Under the pieces are notes generated by a model. The model saw only the letters and a program-made list of their open reading frames with translations. It ran no database searches and had not been told where the DNA came from. The position numbers and the translations under genes are program-made. From Planctomycetota bacterium (GTDB lineage Bacteria > Planctomycetota > UBA8742 > UBA2392), in contig JADKGX010000005.1 in the NCBI GenBank assembly GCA_016722065.1, positions 1 to 64,000 on the forward strand: a DNA stretch of 64,000 nucleotides. Reading direction: 5' to 3'. This document shows positions 51,413 through 61,653 of the stretch, piece by piece (the stretch's first letter is position 1; each line of letters begins with the position of its first letter).

Positions 51413-51455
51413 TGGCAGCAAACGGTGCAAAGCCAGGGGCGCAAGAAAGCCGACC

Positions 51456-51956
51456 ATGATCAACAAAGAACAACTCATCAAATCGATCCTGTTCGAGACA
51501 CGCATCATCAAGCACCTTGGCACCAAGCTGCTGCCGGGAATGTTGGGCTGGCGCCCCACACCCGGCCAGCGCAGCATGCTGGAGTTGATGCGCTACCTTA
51601 CCTGCTGCGCCAGTGTGCCCGCGCACGCTGCTGTCAAAGACAACTGGGACGACGCCGAACCCCTGGAAAAAGCTTCCGAGTCCGTGGATCACCTGAACTT
51701 TGCAGAAGCCATGGACGCCCAAGCCCGCTTGCTGAAGAACCTGATTGAGGCCGTTCCCCACGCAGACCTGACTCACGGCCAATCCCACATGCCCTGGGGC
51801 GCGCCTTGCACGGTGGGTGAAGCGCTGGTCAACATGGTGCTCAAGCCACTGGTGGCGTATCGCATGCAGTTCTTTCTGTATCTGAAGGAGGCTGGTCGCA
51901 GTGATATTGGGCCAGCGCAGTGCTGGGTGGGCGTTGACCCGCAACCGGCGACCTAG
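51456..51956 (+). CDS. DinB-like paralogue A
   Basis: A 166-residue helical protein, four-helix-bundle-like. Features are 'FETRIIKHLGTKLLPGMLGWRPTPGQRSMLELMRYL' near the N-terminus (split here by position 17-50) and 'YRMQFFLYLKEAGR' near the end. It shares this pattern with the next gene, so the two are tandem duplicates. 'MLELMRYL' and 'LKHLG'-like helices are typical of DinB/DUF1569-type proteins, but canonical metal histidines are few. The start follows 'GAAAGCCGACC' and fits family length. Function unknown. Confidence 0.7.
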   Translation: MINKEQLIKSILFETRIIKHLGTKLLPGMLGWRPTPGQRSMLELMRYLTCCASVPAHAAVKDNWDDAEPLEKASESVDHLNFAEAMDAQARLLKNLIEAVPHADLTHGQSHMPWGAPCTVGEALVNMVLKPLVAYRMQFFLYLKEAGRSDIGPAQCWVGVDPQPAT

Positions 51957-52072
51957 CAATGTCCGTGTTTCGAGCCGCCAATGCCGTAAACTCGTGACTA
52001 CCTCTCAGCCTTTGACCGTTTGACCTTCGACCCAGCCGTGCATAAAGATTGTTCCAACCAACGGAACCGAAC

Positions 52073-52573
52073 ATGATTGACAAACAGACTGTCCTCGACT
52101 CCATGTTGAAGGAAATCGCCTGCATCAAGCACCTGGCAACCAAGGTGCGCCCGGGAACCGAAACCTGGCGACCCTCACCCGAACAGCGCAGCGTGATCGA
52201 ACTGCTGCGTTACGTGAGTTACGCGGGCCATGGCCCGATTCAATCGGCCGTGACCGGCGACTGGGAGGGCGGCAAGGCCCGCGCAGAAGCCGCCGCGAAA
52301 CTCTCGCTGGCGGACATCCCCGGCGCACTGGACGCTGAGGCCCGCGAACTCAAGCGCCTGTTTGCCGAAATCCCCAGCGGCGATTTTCTGGGCAAGCAGG
52401 TCGCGCGCCCCGGCACCGAAGCTTTGCCCCTGGGTCGCTTCATTCTGGACAGCGGCTTCAAGTATCTTCCGGCCTACAAGATGCAGTTGTTTCTGTATCT
52501 CAAGCAGCAGGGCGTGCCGAACCTGAACACCATCAACCTGTGGCGCGGCCACGACGCGCCGCCCAAGGCCTGA
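52073..52573 (+). CDS. DinB-like paralogue B
   Basis: A 166-residue protein paralogous to the preceding gene. 'IACIKHLATKVRPGTETWRPSPEQRSVIELLRYV' and 'YKMQLFLYLKQQGVPNLNT' match it at the same positions. Two copies lie 116 bp apart on the same strand. The ATG at 52073 was preferred to 52049 because it gives equal length to copy A and the same start pattern (MIDKQ versus MINKEQ). Function unknown; probably a small metal- or thiol-associated four-helix protein. Confidence 0.75.
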   Translation: MIDKQTVLDSMLKEIACIKHLATKVRPGTETWRPSPEQRSVIELLRYVSYAGHGPIQSAVTGDWEGGKARAEAAAKLSLADIPGALDAEARELKRLFAEIPSGDFLGKQVARPGTEALPLGRFILDSGFKYLPAYKMQLFLYLKQQGVPNLNTINLWRGHDAPPKA

Positions 52574-52600
52574 CCAGCCCGCGAAGTTCGGTAAGCGCAA

Positions 52601-52627
52601 CCTTGGCACGGACTCCCCGTGCCAAGG
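52601..52627. terminator. Perfect 11-bp hairpin between convergent genes
   Basis: CCTTGGCACGG (52601-52611) and CCGTGCCAAGG (52617-52627) with a 5-nt loop. No T-tract follows on either side, so efficiency as an intrinsic terminator is doubtful; position between convergent ends (52573 and 52651) supports such a role. Confidence 0.45.
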
Positions 52628-52650
52628 GTCCGGGGCTCCGTGGTGATCAG

Positions 52651-52947
52651 TTAGCGCCCAAGAACCAGCATTGCCAAGCAGGCGGCGGAAAACAGGAACC
52701 GCGCCAAGTTGGCAGTCTTACTGCCCTCGCTACAAAAGATGATGAAGACGGGCCCGATCAAGAGGTACGCTCCGGCCACCACGTACGTCAGGCCAGGCAG
52801 TAGTCTTAACAGCGAAATCCCAGGCCGGAAGACTTCCGCCATCAGCGCCAGAAAGCAATACCAGACAGGCAGATTGAGAGCCGCCTTTGCAACCGCCGGG
52901 CTGATGCCCGTGGACGCCCGGGCTTCGCGGTACGAGTCGCGTGCCAT
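52651..52947 (-). CDS. Small membrane protein
   Basis: A 98-residue protein with two or three hydrophobic segments ('LNLPVWYCFLALMAEVF', 'LLPGLTYVVAGAYLLIGPVFIIF', 'LARFLFSAACLAMLVL'). The N-terminus is charged and cytoplasmic-looking. The ATG at 52947 is the only start that leaves out the low-quality Arg/Gly-rich upstream region. No family recognised. It lies downstream of rsmB on the same strand, 185 bp away, in which nothing else is seen apart from a possible weak hairpin. Confidence 0.6.
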   Translation of the reverse strand: MARDSYREARASTGISPAVAKAALNLPVWYCFLALMAEVFRPGISLLRLLPGLTYVVAGAYLLIGPVFIIFCSEGSKTANLARFLFSAACLAMLVLGR

Positions 52948-53132
52948 AGATGCAGCGTAGCCCGGCCGAGATTCAAAGTCACCAAGAACACGCTTCGTGG
53001 CTGCGCCCCGGCAATTGTCTCGTGCCGTGCCCGCCCCGCCGCCCGAGCCAACGCGCGTGCACGGCGTTGCAAGGCAACGCGTAAGAGACCGGAACTTGAG
53101 GAAGTCGGTGCCCCAGGGGCCACCCCTTGGTA

Positions 53133-54686
53133 TCAGCTTTCCGGCGCCCGCAGCCGGGCCAGGTATCCGCCGTCGTGCCATCCGGGCACGGGCAGCAGGA
53201 AGTTCTCGTGCTCGACTTCCCAGCCCGCGTTCTCACGCGCCTTGGTCATGAACTTGTGGACGACGTCCACGCCTTCTTCCATCAGCATGCTGCACACGCT
53301 GTAAACCAGCGTTCCGTTAGGCTTCAGGTTGCGTGTGGCGTTTTCCAGAATCGCCGCTTGCAGGCTGGTCAGCTTGGCCAGATTGTCCGCGTCCAGCCGG
53401 TGGCGTGCCTCCACGCGGCGGGCCAGCACGCCGCTGTTGCTGCACGGGGCGTCCACCAACACGCCGTCAAACTTCTCCGGGAACTGCACGGTCGACGCGT
53501 CGGCCATAACCGTGGCCACGCTGCGATAACCCATGCGCGAAATGTTGCTGCTGATGCGCTCAATCTTGGCCTCGGTCAAATCGCAGGCCAGAATCCGCGC
53601 GCGGTCTTGCGTCAGTTCCGCCAGGTGGCCGGTCTTGCCGCCGGGGGCGGCACACAAGTCCAAAAGCGCCTGGCCGGGTTCAGGCCGCATGGCCGGTGCA
53701 ACCAACTGGGCGGAATAGTCCTGAACATAAAATGCGCCGCGAACGAAATCGGGGTGTGAAGCCACGTTCACGTTCCAGGGCAGCGCGATGGCGTCAACGG
53801 CCCCTTCAATGGGTGCGGTTTCCAGCGCAATGCCACGGCTGATCCACCAGGCCGCGGGGCTGTCGCTGGCCGCCAGAGGGTTGTGGCGCAGCCAGGTGGC
53901 CGGGCGCTCCACAGCGGCCACACAGGCCTGAATGGCACCTTGCGGGCCATATTGTTCGAGCAATTTGTCCACCAGCAGCCTGGGCAGCGCGCAGGCCAGT
54001 GCAAGGTGTTCAGCCAATTGGGTCTGCGGGTCGGGCAGCAGGCCCCGCTCTGCGCTGACAAAACGGCCCGCGCCCAGGCGCGCGCGGTTGGCCCACAGGG
54101 GCAGGGGTTGGTGTGCTGCCAATACGGCTCGATAGTCTTCGGGGGCTTGGGTTTCGACTTTCAGGAACTCACCCAGCCGGCGCACGCAGGCGTTTACAAA
54201 ACCGCGGCCCTTGTGCTTGTCGCTTAGCAGGTCTACGGCCGCGTTGCCGTGGGCATACACGGCCTTTGCGTCACCGCACAGAAACCAGGCCAGAAACAAG
54301 TGCAGGGCCGCCCGCACGTCGGCATCCAGTTCCAGTGCGGGTCGCGAGGCCACGTGCGCAATCAGGTGATCAAACAGAATCGCAAAGCGCACGGCATCTT
54401 CCACCATCGGCTGTACGCGGTGGGCAAAGTCAGTGCCGTGTCCAAGGTAGGAAAGGGTCTCCAGGACGGCCGGGTCCACCAGGTCGCCGGGTTTCAGGCG
54501 GCGCAGGGTTTCAAAGGCCACCTTGCGCGGGTCCAGTTCGTGGTGGGTGCGTGGGTGCGGCGGTCCGCGCCGGGTCTGGCGGCGCTGCCTGTTGGGCGCG
54601 TCGGGTCGCGGCGCTTGCTGGGACAAACGAGAAGGGTCGCGGCCCTGGGGCAAGTTGCGCGCCCCGCCACGGGATCGGTCAGCCAT
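53133..54686 (-). CDS. rsmB: 16S rRNA (cytosine-967-C5)-methyltransferase (RsmB/Sun family)
   Basis: A 517-residue protein. After a disordered Arg/Gln-rich N-terminal tail of about 60 residues comes a NusB-like helical domain ('DPRKVAFETLRRLKPGD'), then an SAM-dependent m5C methyltransferase domain. This has 'DLCAAPGGKTGHLAEL' (motif I), 'ACDLTEAKIERISSNISRMGY', 'VLVDAPCSNSGVLAR' (motif IV with one catalytic Cys) and 'LVYSVCSMLMEE' (motif VI with the second Cys). It modifies 16S rRNA. ATG 54686 was chosen because upstream in-frame sequence is unlike any family member. Divergent from the next methyltransferase gene. Confidence 0.93.
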   Translation of the reverse strand: MADRSRGGARNLPQGRDPSRLSQQAPRPDAPNRQRRQTRRGPPHPRTHHELDPRKVAFETLRRLKPGDLVDPAVLETLSYLGHGTDFAHRVQPMVEDAVRFAILFDHLIAHVASRPALELDADVRAALHLFLAWFLCGDAKAVYAHGNAAVDLLSDKHKGRGFVNACVRRLGEFLKVETQAPEDYRAVLAAHQPLPLWANRARLGAGRFVSAERGLLPDPQTQLAEHLALACALPRLLVDKLLEQYGPQGAIQACVAAVERPATWLRHNPLAASDSPAAWWISRGIALETAPIEGAVDAIALPWNVNVASHPDFVRGAFYVQDYSAQLVAPAMRPEPGQALLDLCAAPGGKTGHLAELTQDRARILACDLTEAKIERISSNISRMGYRSVATVMADASTVQFPEKFDGVLVDAPCSNSGVLARRVEARHRLDADNLAKLTSLQAAILENATRNLKPNGTLVYSVCSMLMEEGVDVVHKFMTKARENAGWEVEHENFLLPVPGWHDGGYLARLRAPES

Positions 54687-54791
54687 GGCCGCAGCGTAAC
54701 GCCTGCCTGCGGGCCAGCAAGCCCGCGGCGCCATGGCAGCAAATCCCCGGGCGGCCGCGCAGCGCTTGGGGTATGCTTTGGCGGGGGCGCC

Positions 54792-55388
54792 ATGGAAGCC
54801 AACGAACTTGCCCGCGAACTTGGGGGCATGGACATCTACCTGATCGACCAGGTTCTCAAATCGCGCTTTCGGCCCGGCAGCAGGGTGCTGGATGCAGGGG
54901 CGGGGTCCGGTCGCAACATCGCCTGGTTCGGCCGCAACGGCTTTGATGTGCACGCGGTCGATCACGACCCCCTGGCGATTGCGCGCCTGAACGACTTTCT
55001 GCCGCCCGGCCGCACTCGTCAGGCAGAGGTCACGGGCCTGCCCTTTGACGACGGCGCCTTTGACATCGCGCTGTGTATTGCGGTGTTGCATTTTCTGCCA
55101 GACCAGCCGGCCTTTGACCGCGCAATGAATGAACTCTGGCGTGTGTTGGCCCCCGGCGGCCTGCTGTTTGCGCGGCTCGGCACGACCATCAGCGTGGAAG
55201 GTCATGTGCGCCAATTGCAGGGCTGGCGACACCTGCTGCCTGATGGACACACCGAATGGCTGCTGCCGGGGCTCGTAGACCTCAAAGCCACAGCAGCACG
55301 GCTGGGTGCGCGGATTCTGGAACCGATCAAGACCAGCAACGTCGAAAACCAGCGCGCCATGACCACGCTGGTGCTGGCCAAGACATAA
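54792..55388 (+). CDS. SAM-dependent class I methyltransferase
   Basis: A 198-residue protein with the classic Rossmann motifs: 'VLDAGAGSGRNIAWFGRNG' (motif I), 'VHAVDHDPLAIARL' (motif II), 'LPFDDGAFDIALCIAVLHFL' (motifs III-IV) and 'NELWRVLAPGGLLFARLG' (motif V region). It resembles the methyltransferase-11/25 or TehB-like groups. Substrate unknown. The ATG follows a GGGGG-rich site. It starts 105 bp from the divergent rsmB. Confidence 0.88.
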   Translation: MEANELARELGGMDIYLIDQVLKSRFRPGSRVLDAGAGSGRNIAWFGRNGFDVHAVDHDPLAIARLNDFLPPGRTRQAEVTGLPFDDGAFDIALCIAVLHFLPDQPAFDRAMNELWRVLAPGGLLFARLGTTISVEGHVRQLQGWRHLLPDGHTEWLLPGLVDLKATAARLGARILEPIKTSNVENQRAMTTLVLAKT

Positions 55389-55524
55389 GCGCTTGGCGGT
55401 GCCAACGGTGCATTGTGAGTTGCGCCGGGATTGCTAACTTTGTGCCACTTTTGGGGCAGCGAACCACTGTCCCGGACATACGTTAAGGAAGAAAACGGGC
55501 CACTGCCCAAGGACGACATTGCCA

Positions 55525-57822
55525 ATGCGGACGATTCTGTCGCTGTTGCTGTTGATGGCCTGTGTTTCGACCCTGCACGCCGGCACCCACGCCGAGAACG
55601 TTAAGGATCTTGGTGACGCCACCAAGCAGCCCCAGGCCCAGGAAGCTCTAGCACGCGCGGGCACAGAAGCCTTTGACGACCTGCTGGAAGGGGTCAAGCG
55701 CGACCCCAAGGATGCCAACGCCGAACAGGCGGCCAAGAACAGCCAGATTCGACTTGGTTGCGCGCGTCTGCTGGGCCTGCTGGCTGACACCCGCGCCAGC
55801 GCCGAGTTGCTGCGCCTGCTGAAGGCCGAAGCCACAGAAACCCCGGCATACCCCGAGTTTGTGGCGGCTTGTGCGGCGGCGCTGGGCGCCATCTGGAACA
55901 TCAAAACAGACGCCGGCCGCGGCGAAGTCGTGGCGGAAATCAAGCGCATTGCAGGCTACGAAAAAGTATCGCCGGTGGTGCTGGCAGGCTGCCTGCGGGG
56001 CTTGGGCGCCATGATTGAAGGCGCGGAGATCGCGGCCCCGCTGGTCAAGGATTCCAAGGAACCGCTGCTGCGCAGCGCCGCCATTGGCGTAGTTGTGGCC
56101 TGCCGCCGCATGGCAAGCGCCGACGACCTGCTGGCGATCTGGACTGCCCAGCGCGCCGGAGAAGCCACCAAGTACACCCAGCCCCTGGGGCTGCAGGCCT
56201 TGATGGGCCTTGCCATGCTTGGCGACGCGCGCTCGGTGGAAGGGCTGGTGGATGTAGCCACTCTGAACCAGTTCAGCATGATGCAGGCTTTGCGCGACCA
56301 GGCGATTGATTTGTTGAAGCTGCCGGCCCTCAAGGCCCCCGCCCTGCAGGCGCTGGCCTCGATTGTAAAGGCCGACGACAAGCCCACGCAGTGGCGCCAG
56401 GCTGCCATCACGCTGGGCGAACTCGGCGCTGAAGGCATCAGCAGCCTTCTGGCCGTGGCCGACGAGAAGCCACCCGAGGGTAAAGAGGCGGATTGGTTCA
56501 AGCGCCGCGTGGACGACCAGTTGACGGCCTTGAGCAGCGAATCGGCCCTGAAGTCTTTTGCCAAGGCCTATGAAGGCATCGCCGCCACCGAGGAAAAGAA
56601 GGCCGTTCGCGAGAAGATTCTCGACCAGTTGCTGCGCTATCGCACCAGCCTGAAATCCGAAGGTCTGGGGATTTTTCTGCGTGCCGCCAACGATGCGACG
56701 CTGGAAGCCCCCAAACGCGCCCAGTGCATCAACGCCTACTGCGAAGCCAAGGGCAAGGACAGCCTGGCAGAGCTAGAGGGCTGGGTGAAGCTTGAAGACG
56801 CAGTCTTGCGCGCCCAGGCGGTACAGAACCTTGGCCGCAGTTACATTCCGATTGCCAAGGCCCTGCCCTTGTTGAAGCAGGCGCTGAAGTCCCCCGGCGC
56901 GGATTTTGCCAAGGTGCGCCAGAACGCCTTGTTGGGCCTGCAACGCAGCGACGACAAGACCCTGTTGCAGGATTTTCTGGATGCGCTGGACCCGACCAAA
57001 GAGGAAAGCGCCGACGTGCGCAAGGAAGCCCTGCTGGCAATCCAGAGTTACCGTCGTGCGGCCAAGGTGAAAGAAGACGACATCTTTGAGGCCATCAAGG
57101 GCCGCACCAGCGACGCCGATGCCGGCGTGCGCGCCGCAGCAGTGGGGGCGGCAATCGGCATTGCCCAGCGCATTGGCCAAAAGACCGTCGCCACCGAAGT
57201 GCTTGAAAAGGCCCTGGCCGACAGCTCCAAGGACGTGCGCATTCAGGCCTACGGCCAGGTCATCATGGTCGCGGAAGACATGAAGCTGGACAAACTGCTG
57301 GATGCGTCGCTGAAGGAAACCGAAGTCGACGCCAAGAGTGAGGCGATTTCGGCCTTGGCACGCATGAAAGACCTTGGCCCGCTGGCCACGCAGGAAGCGC
57401 GCCTGGAAACGCTGGTCGACATGGCTGTCACCGTGGTGGAAACCCAGCGTGGTCGCGACGCAATCGCCCGCGAACTGCTGGGCAAACTGGAAAAAGAGGC
57501 TGGTGCCTATTCCGTGATCTCGCGCAAGGTGCTGGCTGCGATTGACCGCAACTACACCGACAACGACAAGAAGCTGGACCGCGTGGCAGCGCTGGTACCC
57601 GTGTTGACGCAGATCAAGGAAGACACGGTGTTTGACCGCATCAAGAAAATGGCCGAAGAACAGAATCAGGAACTGCGCCGCGTATGCGTCAAGTACCTGG
57701 CCGAACGCGGAACCAAGAACGACATTCCGTTCCTGCGCAACCTGAAGGACCGCGCCGACAACGTTTCGATCTACCTGCGCGCAGACATTGAAGACGCCAT
57801 CCGCAAGCTGGAAGGAAGTTGA
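55525..57822 (+). CDS. Secreted HEAT-repeat protein
   Basis: A protein of about 765 residues with a signal peptide (about 1-22, 'LSLLLLMACVSTLHAG'). The rest is almost entirely HEAT-like helical repeats, for example 'EEPLLRSAAIGVVVACRRM'-type, 'LRAQAVQNLGRSYIPIAKALPLL', 'GVRAAAVGAAIGIAQRI' and 'DVRIQAYGQVIMVAEDM'. No catalytic motif is visible; it is probably a periplasmic scaffold. ATG 55525 is preferred; TTG 55519, 5 nt after AAGGA, is possible. First gene of a six-gene plus-strand run that includes PQQ-like, MoxR, DUF58 and BatA. Confidence 0.85.
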   Translation: MRTILSLLLLMACVSTLHAGTHAENVKDLGDATKQPQAQEALARAGTEAFDDLLEGVKRDPKDANAEQAAKNSQIRLGCARLLGLLADTRASAELLRLLKAEATETPAYPEFVAACAAALGAIWNIKTDAGRGEVVAEIKRIAGYEKVSPVVLAGCLRGLGAMIEGAEIAAPLVKDSKEPLLRSAAIGVVVACRRMASADDLLAIWTAQRAGEATKYTQPLGLQALMGLAMLGDARSVEGLVDVATLNQFSMMQALRDQAIDLLKLPALKAPALQALASIVKADDKPTQWRQAAITLGELGAEGISSLLAVADEKPPEGKEADWFKRRVDDQLTALSSESALKSFAKAYEGIAATEEKKAVREKILDQLLRYRTSLKSEGLGIFLRAANDATLEAPKRAQCINAYCEAKGKDSLAELEGWVKLEDAVLRAQAVQNLGRSYIPIAKALPLLKQALKSPGADFAKVRQNALLGLQRSDDKTLLQDFLDALDPTKEESADVRKEALLAIQSYRRAAKVKEDDIFEAIKGRTSDADAGVRAAAVGAAIGIAQRIGQKTVATEVLEKALADSSKDVRIQAYGQVIMVAEDMKLDKLLDASLKETEVDAKSEAISALARMKDLGPLATQEARLETLVDMAVTVVETQRGRDAIARELLGKLEKEAGAYSVISRKVLAAIDRNYTDNDKKLDRVAALVPVLTQIKEDTVFDRIKKMAEEQNQELRRVCVKYLAERGTKNDIPFLRNLKDRADNVSIYLRADIEDAIRKLEGS

Positions 57823-57935
57823 GAACCCGCCCGGCGGCGGTACCGCATCACCAGAAGTGGAATTGTGGAGTTGCAGCAGCAGGTTGCGCGTAACAAAGGC
57901 ATGTGAATCCCCGGGAATCCCTCGAAAGGACAGCC

Positions 57936-60509
57936 GTGAAAACGCCCCTGTACCTTTTCGCCGGTGTTGCGGCGTTGATGTTGCTGGGCCTGGCGCGTCA
58001 CGACGCGCCGGTCGTGGCACAGCAACTCGAAGACTTCACGCTGAATCCGGACATCAACGTGTCGCCCAACCGTACCGAGGCCGATGCCAGCCTTGGCGCG
58101 CGGGAAGCCCGCCAGCGTATCTATGAAGCCATCACGCTGGAATCCGCCAACAAGAAGGAAGAGGCGCTGGACAAATGGCGCGACGCCTACGGCCGCTACG
58201 AAGCGCTGCGCCAGAAGTACCTGGACCCGCGCTTTTGGGGCAATAACGAAATCATGGTCCGGGCCGAGTACCCGCCCAACAACGGCGGCCGGTCCCAGGA
58301 CAGCCTGTATACCGAAACCTGGATACCGCTGGTTGACCACATCAACGCCAATTTTCGTGACTTCGAATGGCCCCGCACGCTGCGCGACCGCATGGTCATG
58401 CGCCAACAGGCCCCGGGCGCGGAAATGCTGGCCAACGCCATCGCCAAAGACGACCTGACCATGCTGCGCCGCTGTGCGCGCTTCTATCAGTTCTCCGATG
58501 CCGGGCGCACCGCGCTTGGCATGCTGGCGCTGCAAACGGCCGAGGCCGGAGACAGCCTGCTGGCACTGCGCTGGCTGGACGAATACCGCACGGCCTGGCC
58601 GGAGTTTTTTGACCGCGACCCGATGCTGAACCTGCTGCTGGTGCGTGCCTGCCGCGAAACTGATTCGCGCCTGCGCATGGACCAGGCGCTGCGGCGCATC
58701 CAGACCGCCGGGCTGGACGGCAAAGTTGATGTCGGCGGCGTGCGCAGAACCTTGCGCGAGCAGCTGGACATCCTGCTTGCGACACCGGCACCGTCGGAAC
58801 GCCGCGAACTGACAGCACCAGGCTGGCGCACCCAGCAAGGCGCAGCCACGCGCAACCTGGCAGGCCCGCCCGTCAGCGAAATCACGGGCATTGTGCCGAT
58901 TGGTGCCAGCGAAAACGTGCCAGGCTACAGCCTGGGCAAAGCAGTAGAGAAGGCCGAGCCCGACCCCTATGGCTACAGCTATGAAGAGCCGCCGGCACAG
59001 CCGGTGGTTTTTCCCACCGTGCATGAATCGGGCATCTTTGTGCACCGTGCGCAGTCTGGTACCGCTGGCGCAGAAACCCCGGAACAACTGTTGTGGATGC
59101 GCCACGGGCGTGAAGGCAGCCCGGTGCAACTGGAAGTGCCCAAGGCGCTGCGATACACCATCCGCAACAATGGTGGGCGCAACTCGCGTGGCTGGTGGGG
59201 TGGGCAGAATTACGCCGCGCGTACACGCAGCCGTATCTTGAGTTCCACGATCGGGCGTTTGCGCTGGCCGCTGGATAACCGCGAATCCGACGTGCTGTTT
59301 GCCGTCATGGGCCAGGGCAACCCGCAGTCAGAGCACCCCAGTGAACCCACGGGCAATCAGATTCAGTCCTTTGACCTTTCGCCCGACGCCAGCCTGCGCG
59401 TGACACTGCCCAACCGTAAGGTCGAGCCCGCCCAGGAATGGGCCTTTCTGCAGCACATGAACTTCATGGGCGCGCCGATTGTGCAGGACAACAAGCTGTA
59501 CATTGCCGGCGCGACGGCCGAAAAGGCCAGCATCGAGTTCTGGGTGCTGTGCTTTGACGTTACGCCCAAAGGCGACCCGGCCGCAGGCGAAGGCAAGTTG
59601 TTGTGGCGCACCCAGACCTGCGCCCTGGCCAACAAGCAGGCCGCCTGGGGCCCCCAGACCGTAAACCTGACCGATATGTCCAGCATGGCCCTGCAGGGTG
59701 GCATGCTGTACCTGAGCACGCATTCCGGCGCGACCTGTGGCGTAGACCGCCAGACCGGCGAGTTGTGCTGGGTTTCACGCTATCGCCGCCCGGGCCCGAC
59801 CAGCAAAGGCTGGTTCAATAACGCGCCGGTGGCAGTTGGCGGCTATGTGGTGTGTGCGCCCTATGACAGCCTGGCCAACACCGGCAGCGAAATCGCCCTG
59901 ATTCTAGACGGTATTCGCGGCAACATCATGTTTGAGCAACCCCGCAAGGGTAAGGGGTACAAGGGTGAGTACGAATACACGCTGGGTGTGGTGGACAACC
60001 GCATGATCATCCAGGGCCGCAACCGTCTGCATTGCATTACATTGAGCAGCTTCCGCAAAGGCGGCGGCGTCAATGAAACGGACTGGGGCAACCTGATGTA
60101 CCAGAGTGCGGACTTTGAGGGAGCCAACCCCGTCGGCCGCGGCGTGATTGCCGGCGACCGCGTGCTGGTGCCATTCAAGGAATTCATCCGCATCTATGAC
60201 GTCAACAACGGCAAGCTGTTGTCCAAGTACACCTACGACCCCAACGTCAAGATTGAAGGCGGTGCTTTCACCCTGACGGTGTTCTGCCGGGGCGAGGCTT
60301 ACAAGGACGTCGACGGACTGACGCGCTACAAGCCCGTAACGGTAACAGACCCGCAGACCGGCAATGTGTATAACGTGGAACATCTGCCCAACGGCAGCGA
60401 CTTCACGTTTCCGTCCGGCGCAAAGGCCAAGGTCGTGAAGGAAACTTTTGTGCTGCTGGCGTCGTCGTCGTGGGTGTATCTGTTTACGGCCAAGGACAGC
60501 GGAAACTGA
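57936..60509 (+). CDS. Secreted PQQ-like beta-propeller protein
   Basis: An 857-residue protein starting with GTG after an AAAGGA site. A signal or anchor segment ('TPLYLFAGVAALMLLGLA', about 2-20) is followed by a helical, TPR-like region (about 45-280, 'GDSLLALRWLDEYRTAWPEFF'). The rest (about 330-857) has beta-propeller blades of the PQQ/quinoprotein-like type ('GGMLYLSTHSGATCGVDRQTGELCWVSRYR', 'VVCAPYDSLANTGSEIALI', 'DKLYIAGATAEKASIEFWVL'-like). There are no clear PQQ-binding residues, so it is likely a protein-interaction propeller. It follows the HEAT gene at 113 bp and precedes MoxR at 38 bp. Confidence 0.83.
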   Translation: MKTPLYLFAGVAALMLLGLARHDAPVVAQQLEDFTLNPDINVSPNRTEADASLGAREARQRIYEAITLESANKKEEALDKWRDAYGRYEALRQKYLDPRFWGNNEIMVRAEYPPNNGGRSQDSLYTETWIPLVDHINANFRDFEWPRTLRDRMVMRQQAPGAEMLANAIAKDDLTMLRRCARFYQFSDAGRTALGMLALQTAEAGDSLLALRWLDEYRTAWPEFFDRDPMLNLLLVRACRETDSRLRMDQALRRIQTAGLDGKVDVGGVRRTLREQLDILLATPAPSERRELTAPGWRTQQGAATRNLAGPPVSEITGIVPIGASENVPGYSLGKAVEKAEPDPYGYSYEEPPAQPVVFPTVHESGIFVHRAQSGTAGAETPEQLLWMRHGREGSPVQLEVPKALRYTIRNNGGRNSRGWWGGQNYAARTRSRILSSTIGRLRWPLDNRESDVLFAVMGQGNPQSEHPSEPTGNQIQSFDLSPDASLRVTLPNRKVEPAQEWAFLQHMNFMGAPIVQDNKLYIAGATAEKASIEFWVLCFDVTPKGDPAAGEGKLLWRTQTCALANKQAAWGPQTVNLTDMSSMALQGGMLYLSTHSGATCGVDRQTGELCWVSRYRRPGPTSKGWFNNAPVAVGGYVVCAPYDSLANTGSEIALILDGIRGNIMFEQPRKGKGYKGEYEYTLGVVDNRMIIQGRNRLHCITLSSFRKGGGVNETDWGNLMYQSADFEGANPVGRGVIAGDRVLVPFKEFIRIYDVNNGKLLSKYTYDPNVKIEGGAFTLTVFCRGEAYKDVDGLTRYKPVTVTDPQTGNVYNVEHLPNGSDFTFPSGAKAKVVKETFVLLASSSWVYLFTAKDSGN

Positions 60510-60547
60510 GCGCCGGGTATCTGCCCGGCCAACGACCAGGAAACCAA

Positions 60548-61603
<1,056 letters not shown>

Positions 61604-61653
61604 CGCAGGCAAAGCCACCAGGGCAGCCCCAGGGCGCGAGGGAAAAACAGATC

